15,798 nucleotides of DNA from Desulfobacter curvatus DSM 3379 (GTDB lineage: Bacteria; Desulfobacterota; Desulfobacteria; Desulfobacterales; Desulfobacteraceae). The notes under the pieces are model-generated. The model saw only the letters and a program-made list of their open reading frames with translations, did no database searches and was not told the origin of the DNA. A program made the translations under genes and the position numbers. Of the stretch, positions 14,278 through 15,798 are shown in pieces; the first letter of the stretch is position 1, and each line of letters opens with the position of its first letter. The stretch covers positions 1 through 15,798 of the forward strand of contig NZ_KB893132.1 of the NCBI RefSeq assembly GCF_000373985.1, in the 5' to 3' direction.

Positions 14278-14311
14278 ACGAGCCTGAATATCAGGATGGA
14301 TCGTCTTTTTT
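14278..14311 (+). terminator. Probable terminator after the hydrophobic pair
   Basis: CCTGA-ATA-TCAGG (14283-14295) is a perfect 5-bp hairpin. Flanking ACGA (14278-14281) and TCGT (14301-14304) can extend it across a small internal loop, and CTTTTTT follows. Confidence 0.5.
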
Positions 14312-14413
14312 CATTGGTTATTCCAATTTTTTTTGATATGGGTCAAAAATGATTTTCAGAGTTTTACAAAAGAAAAGCTGTATGATTGATTGTTGGGAAA
14401 ATTGAGTGATGAC

Positions 14414-14878
14414 ATGGGAAAAATCAAAATCATAGATTCGGATCTGCTTGATCTGCTCGAAGATCACAGCGGATTCCGAACCGGCCATATTGACAAGCAA
14501 ACCGGTGAGATACTCGTGACCTTCGAAGATTATGACGAACCGGAGCAAGAGGAGATATTTGAGAAGCTTGAGCAAGATCCGGATAGATACCTCCGGATAG
14601 AGCCGATTGATTCACATGAGGGATTCCGGATTATGGAAAACTTCGTGGCAGGACTGCCGGAAGGCGAAGATCGCGACCTTCTCTGGAAGCTCTTGTCATG
14701 GAAAAAACCATTCAGCAATTTTAGGAGTGCACTTGCAGACATGGGTGACCTCCGCCGGCAGTGGTTTGATTTTCACGACAAAGAACTCCGCAGGCTTGCC
14801 GCAGAATGGCTCAAGGTTGAAAAACTTGATGCAGAATTGGTACCGTTCAAGGGCGACCCTTTGGCCTCCCAGTCATGA
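14414..14878 (+). CDS. UPF0158 family protein
   Basis: A 154-residue acidic cytosolic protein of unknown function. The central and C-terminal part carries the family's features: a YLRIEPIDSHEGFRIMENF stretch, then GEDRDLLWKLLSWKKPFSNF, and a DLRRQWFDFHDKELRRLAAEWL helix. The N-terminal 50 residues (GKIKIIDSDLLDLLEDHSG) are typical leading sequence. The ATG at 14414 gives the family-like start; the TTG at 14390 adds eight residues without support. The ribosome-binding site is weak (GAGTGATGAC). It stands alone between the hydrophobic pair and the VOC gene, with 35 bases before the latter, so the two may be co-transcribed. UPF0158 genes are often found among accessory single-gene cargo (from general knowledge). 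Confidence 0.85.
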   Translation: MGKIKIIDSDLLDLLEDHSGFRTGHIDKQTGEILVTFEDYDEPEQEEIFEKLEQDPDRYLRIEPIDSHEGFRIMENFVAGLPEGEDRDLLWKLLSWKKPFSNFRSALADMGDLRRQWFDFHDKELRRLAAEWLKVEKLDAELVPFKGDPLASQS

Positions 14879-14913
14879 CCCCAATTTTATGGTAAATCCT
14901 CAGGGAATATATC

Positions 14914-15294
14914 ATGATAAAACCTTGTGCAATTGACCACACGTGCCTGTTGGTGAAATCCATTAAAGAAACGAAAAAATATCTGGAGAGACTTTTCGGA
15001 TTTACGTGCTGGTTTCGAGATGACGCACAAACCACGCTCGTTGTGGAATCTGAACACGTTCATTTTTTCGTGATGGAACATAAAGCCGAATCTGAATTCC
15101 TTGAAAAACAACACATTTCATTTCAGGTTGATTCTGTTTCCCTGGTTGTGGATGAATTAAGACGAATGGGGATTAACGATTTAGAGACGGGGGAAGTCTC
15201 GTTTTTCAAAACAAGAAATTACAAGTGGTGCGAATGGCGTGATTCGAATAGAATAAGGTTCGAATGCGTAGAAATTACAAATGGGGATTGCTGA
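14914..15294 (+). CDS. VOC (glyoxalase/bleomycin-resistance fold) family protein
   Basis: The 126-residue length is that of a single VOC protein with two beta-alpha-beta-beta-beta modules. The first module starts with IDHTCLLVKSIKETKKYLERLFGF, where His9 is the usual first metal ligand, and continues through VESEHVHFFVMEH. The second has ISFQVDSVSLVVDELRRMGI and ends with the metal-ligand-like Glu in RIRFECVE. Members act as lyases, dioxygenases, drug-binding resistance proteins or GSH-dependent enzymes; the sequence does not tell which. The ATG at 14914 has AGGGA at suitable spacing. The last helix and strands are compact and the gene looks intact. Confidence 0.85.
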   Translation: MIKPCAIDHTCLLVKSIKETKKYLERLFGFTCWFRDDAQTTLVVESEHVHFFVMEHKAESEFLEKQHISFQVDSVSLVVDELRRMGINDLETGEVSFFKTRNYKWCEWRDSNRIRFECVEITNGDC

Positions 15295-15299
15295 CCTCT

Positions 15300-15340
15300 C
15301 TCTTGCAGCGGAGCGCTAAAAACTGCGCCCGCGGCAAGAG
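15300..15340. other. Long GC-rich bulged hairpin
   Basis: CTCTTGC (15300-15306) pairs with GCAAGAG (15334-15340). After one A-G mismatch GCGG pairs with CCGC, after one bulged A GCGC pairs with GCGC, and the loop is TAAAAACT. That is 15 pairs with two interruptions. It has no T run, so it is a poor plus-strand terminator. The bulges recall recombination-site or small-RNA hairpins, but attC boxes are not matched. Confidence 0.55.
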
Positions 15341-15367
15341 CCCGTTGGCGCATTAAAATTGATTATC

Positions 15368-15386
15368 CAAGCTTTTTAAAAGCTTG
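15368..15386. promoter_or_regulatory. Perfect palindrome upstream of the antitoxin gene
   Basis: CAAGCTTTT-T-AAAAGCTTG is a perfect 9-bp inverted repeat around a single base. It lies 51 bases before the Phd-like ATG. It may be an autoregulatory operator, or a terminator of the upstream VOC gene. Confidence 0.45.
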
Positions 15387-15403
15387 CTTTCTATGCTTGT
15401 TGG

Positions 15404-15423
15404 TGATACATGCAAAAGTATCA
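15404..15423. promoter_or_regulatory. Inverted repeat overlapping the antitoxin leader (candidate operator)
   Basis: TGATAC (15404-15409) and GTATCA (15418-15423) form a 6-bp inverted repeat around ATGCAAAA, one base before the AGGAGG ribosome-binding site. Antitoxins of the Phd/YefM family commonly bind such sites in their own promoters. Confidence 0.4.
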
Positions 15424-15436
15424 TAGGAGGTACAAT

Positions 15437-15589
15437 ATGGGCAAGCTATCAAATATTATTCCAATAAGCGATTTAAGGCAAGATGCGGCAAAGCTGCTAA
15501 AACGATTACAAAAAAGTAAGGACCCTTTAATAATTACACAAAGAGGTAGGGCATCAGCGGTAATTATCGGAGTTGATGCCTATGAGGAA
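15437..15589 (+). pseudogene. Phd/YefM-type antitoxin, interrupted by an insertion sequence
   Basis: The first 51 codons read as a Phd/YefM antitoxin DNA-binding domain: NIIPISDLRQDAAKLLKRL, then DPLIITQRGRASAVIIGVDAYEE. The ATG at 15437 follows a perfect AGGAGG at 15425-15430. The expected C-terminal part, which neutralises the toxin, is absent: at 15590 the sequence changes abruptly into the terminal repeat of the same IS that ends at 242. The frame runs on through IS sequence for 35 foreign residues to a TGA at 15695-15697. The toxin gene is not visible and may lie beyond the IS. A shortened protein might still bind its operator. Confidence 0.8.
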
Positions 15590-15798
15590 GGGCGCATTCC
15601 CATTTTCACGGTTATGCAGCTAACAATGAAATATGTGAATTGGCCATTTGTTTCAGACAGTTCCATCGTCCCGATTTATAGTATGAGCGCAGCATGAGCA
15701 TTTTCTCCGCATTTTCTTTTTTATATGAAACACTCCCCTCAAAAAAGGGAATAGCGTTCCATTGGTTGTATGGCTTTTTGTTCCACAACACTTTTATT
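15590..15798 (+). mobile_element. 5' end of a second copy of the same insertion sequence, cut by the window edge
   Basis: GGGCGCATTCCCATTTTC at 15590-15607 is identical to the inverted terminal repeat at 225-242 read on the other strand. It is therefore the left end of an element in the same orientation as the first. No transposase frame is yet convincing in the 191 bases that follow; the coding region probably begins after the window. The insertion splits the antitoxin gene. Confidence 0.75.

Noticed and set aside
14200..14330. Possible integron attC site starting with GTCTAAC after the 54-aa gene
   Set aside because: No complementary GTTAGAC-type right box within the usual distance, only GTTGGCC too close. 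The region after the VOC gene also fails the paired-box test, so I do not call a cassette array.
15614..15697. Short frame starting MQLTMKYVNWPF as the start of the transposase
   Set aside because: It stops after 27 codons without transposase motifs. It is more likely non-coding IS leader read through from the antitoxin frame.
1..15798. CRISPR array
   Set aside because: No set of regularly spaced 25-40 base repeats with unique spacers was seen. The only tandem-like repeats are the short CTRTGACA units at 13570-13629.

Overview
The window looks like chromosomal DNA of a Desulfobacterota (Deltaproteobacteria) member, perhaps a Desulfobacter-type anaerobe. This is inferred from gene content and protein style (queDEC, nitrogenase-like proteins beside TonB receptors, a mobile-element-rich accessory stretch). 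I could not run a database search, so the taxon is tentative.

Layout. (a) 1-242: the 3' end of an insertion sequence (ISKra4-like transposase C-terminus plus terminal inverted repeat). (b) 243-3434: a housekeeping block. A structured two-state RNA-like element (264-317) is followed by a tRNA with anticodon CAT and its terminator. A homocysteine S-methyltransferase (mmuM) lies on the minus strand. Then comes the plus-strand queD-queE-queC operon, which converts 7,8-dihydroneopterin triphosphate to preQ0 for queuosine. A second copy of the structured element (1644-1695) sits in the queD leader. (c) 3468-10678, all minus strand: a metal or cofactor uptake and reduction locus. In transcription order it has a broken TonB siderophore-type receptor, the C-terminal stub of a BtuF/FepB-type periplasmic binding protein, an intact overlapping pair of nitrogenase component-1-like genes (NifD-like, NifK-like), and an intact second TonB receptor. 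No NifH-like reductase is in the window. (d) 11100-15798, all plus strand and AT-richer by eye: an accessory stretch of short genes and wrecks. It holds a TPR-like fragment, an unrecognised two-gene unit (small membrane protein plus 291-aa soluble protein), a truncated possible REP-associated transposase start, a multiply broken Fic gene, a stop-start-coupled pair of hydrophobic proteins, a UPF0158 protein, a VOC/glyoxalase-fold protein, and a Phd/YefM antitoxin cut by a second copy of the same IS (from 15590).

How it fits together. The two IS copies carry the same 18-bp terminal repeat and read the same way, so 243-15589 is bracketed by direct IS copies. The most interesting items are the duplicated switch-like RNA element (one copy leading the preQ0 operon), the nitrogenase-like pair between TonB receptors, and the two unrecognised small gene pairs at 11407-12663 and 13701-14200. 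The second of these includes a 54-aa membrane protein that length-filtered gene calling would miss.
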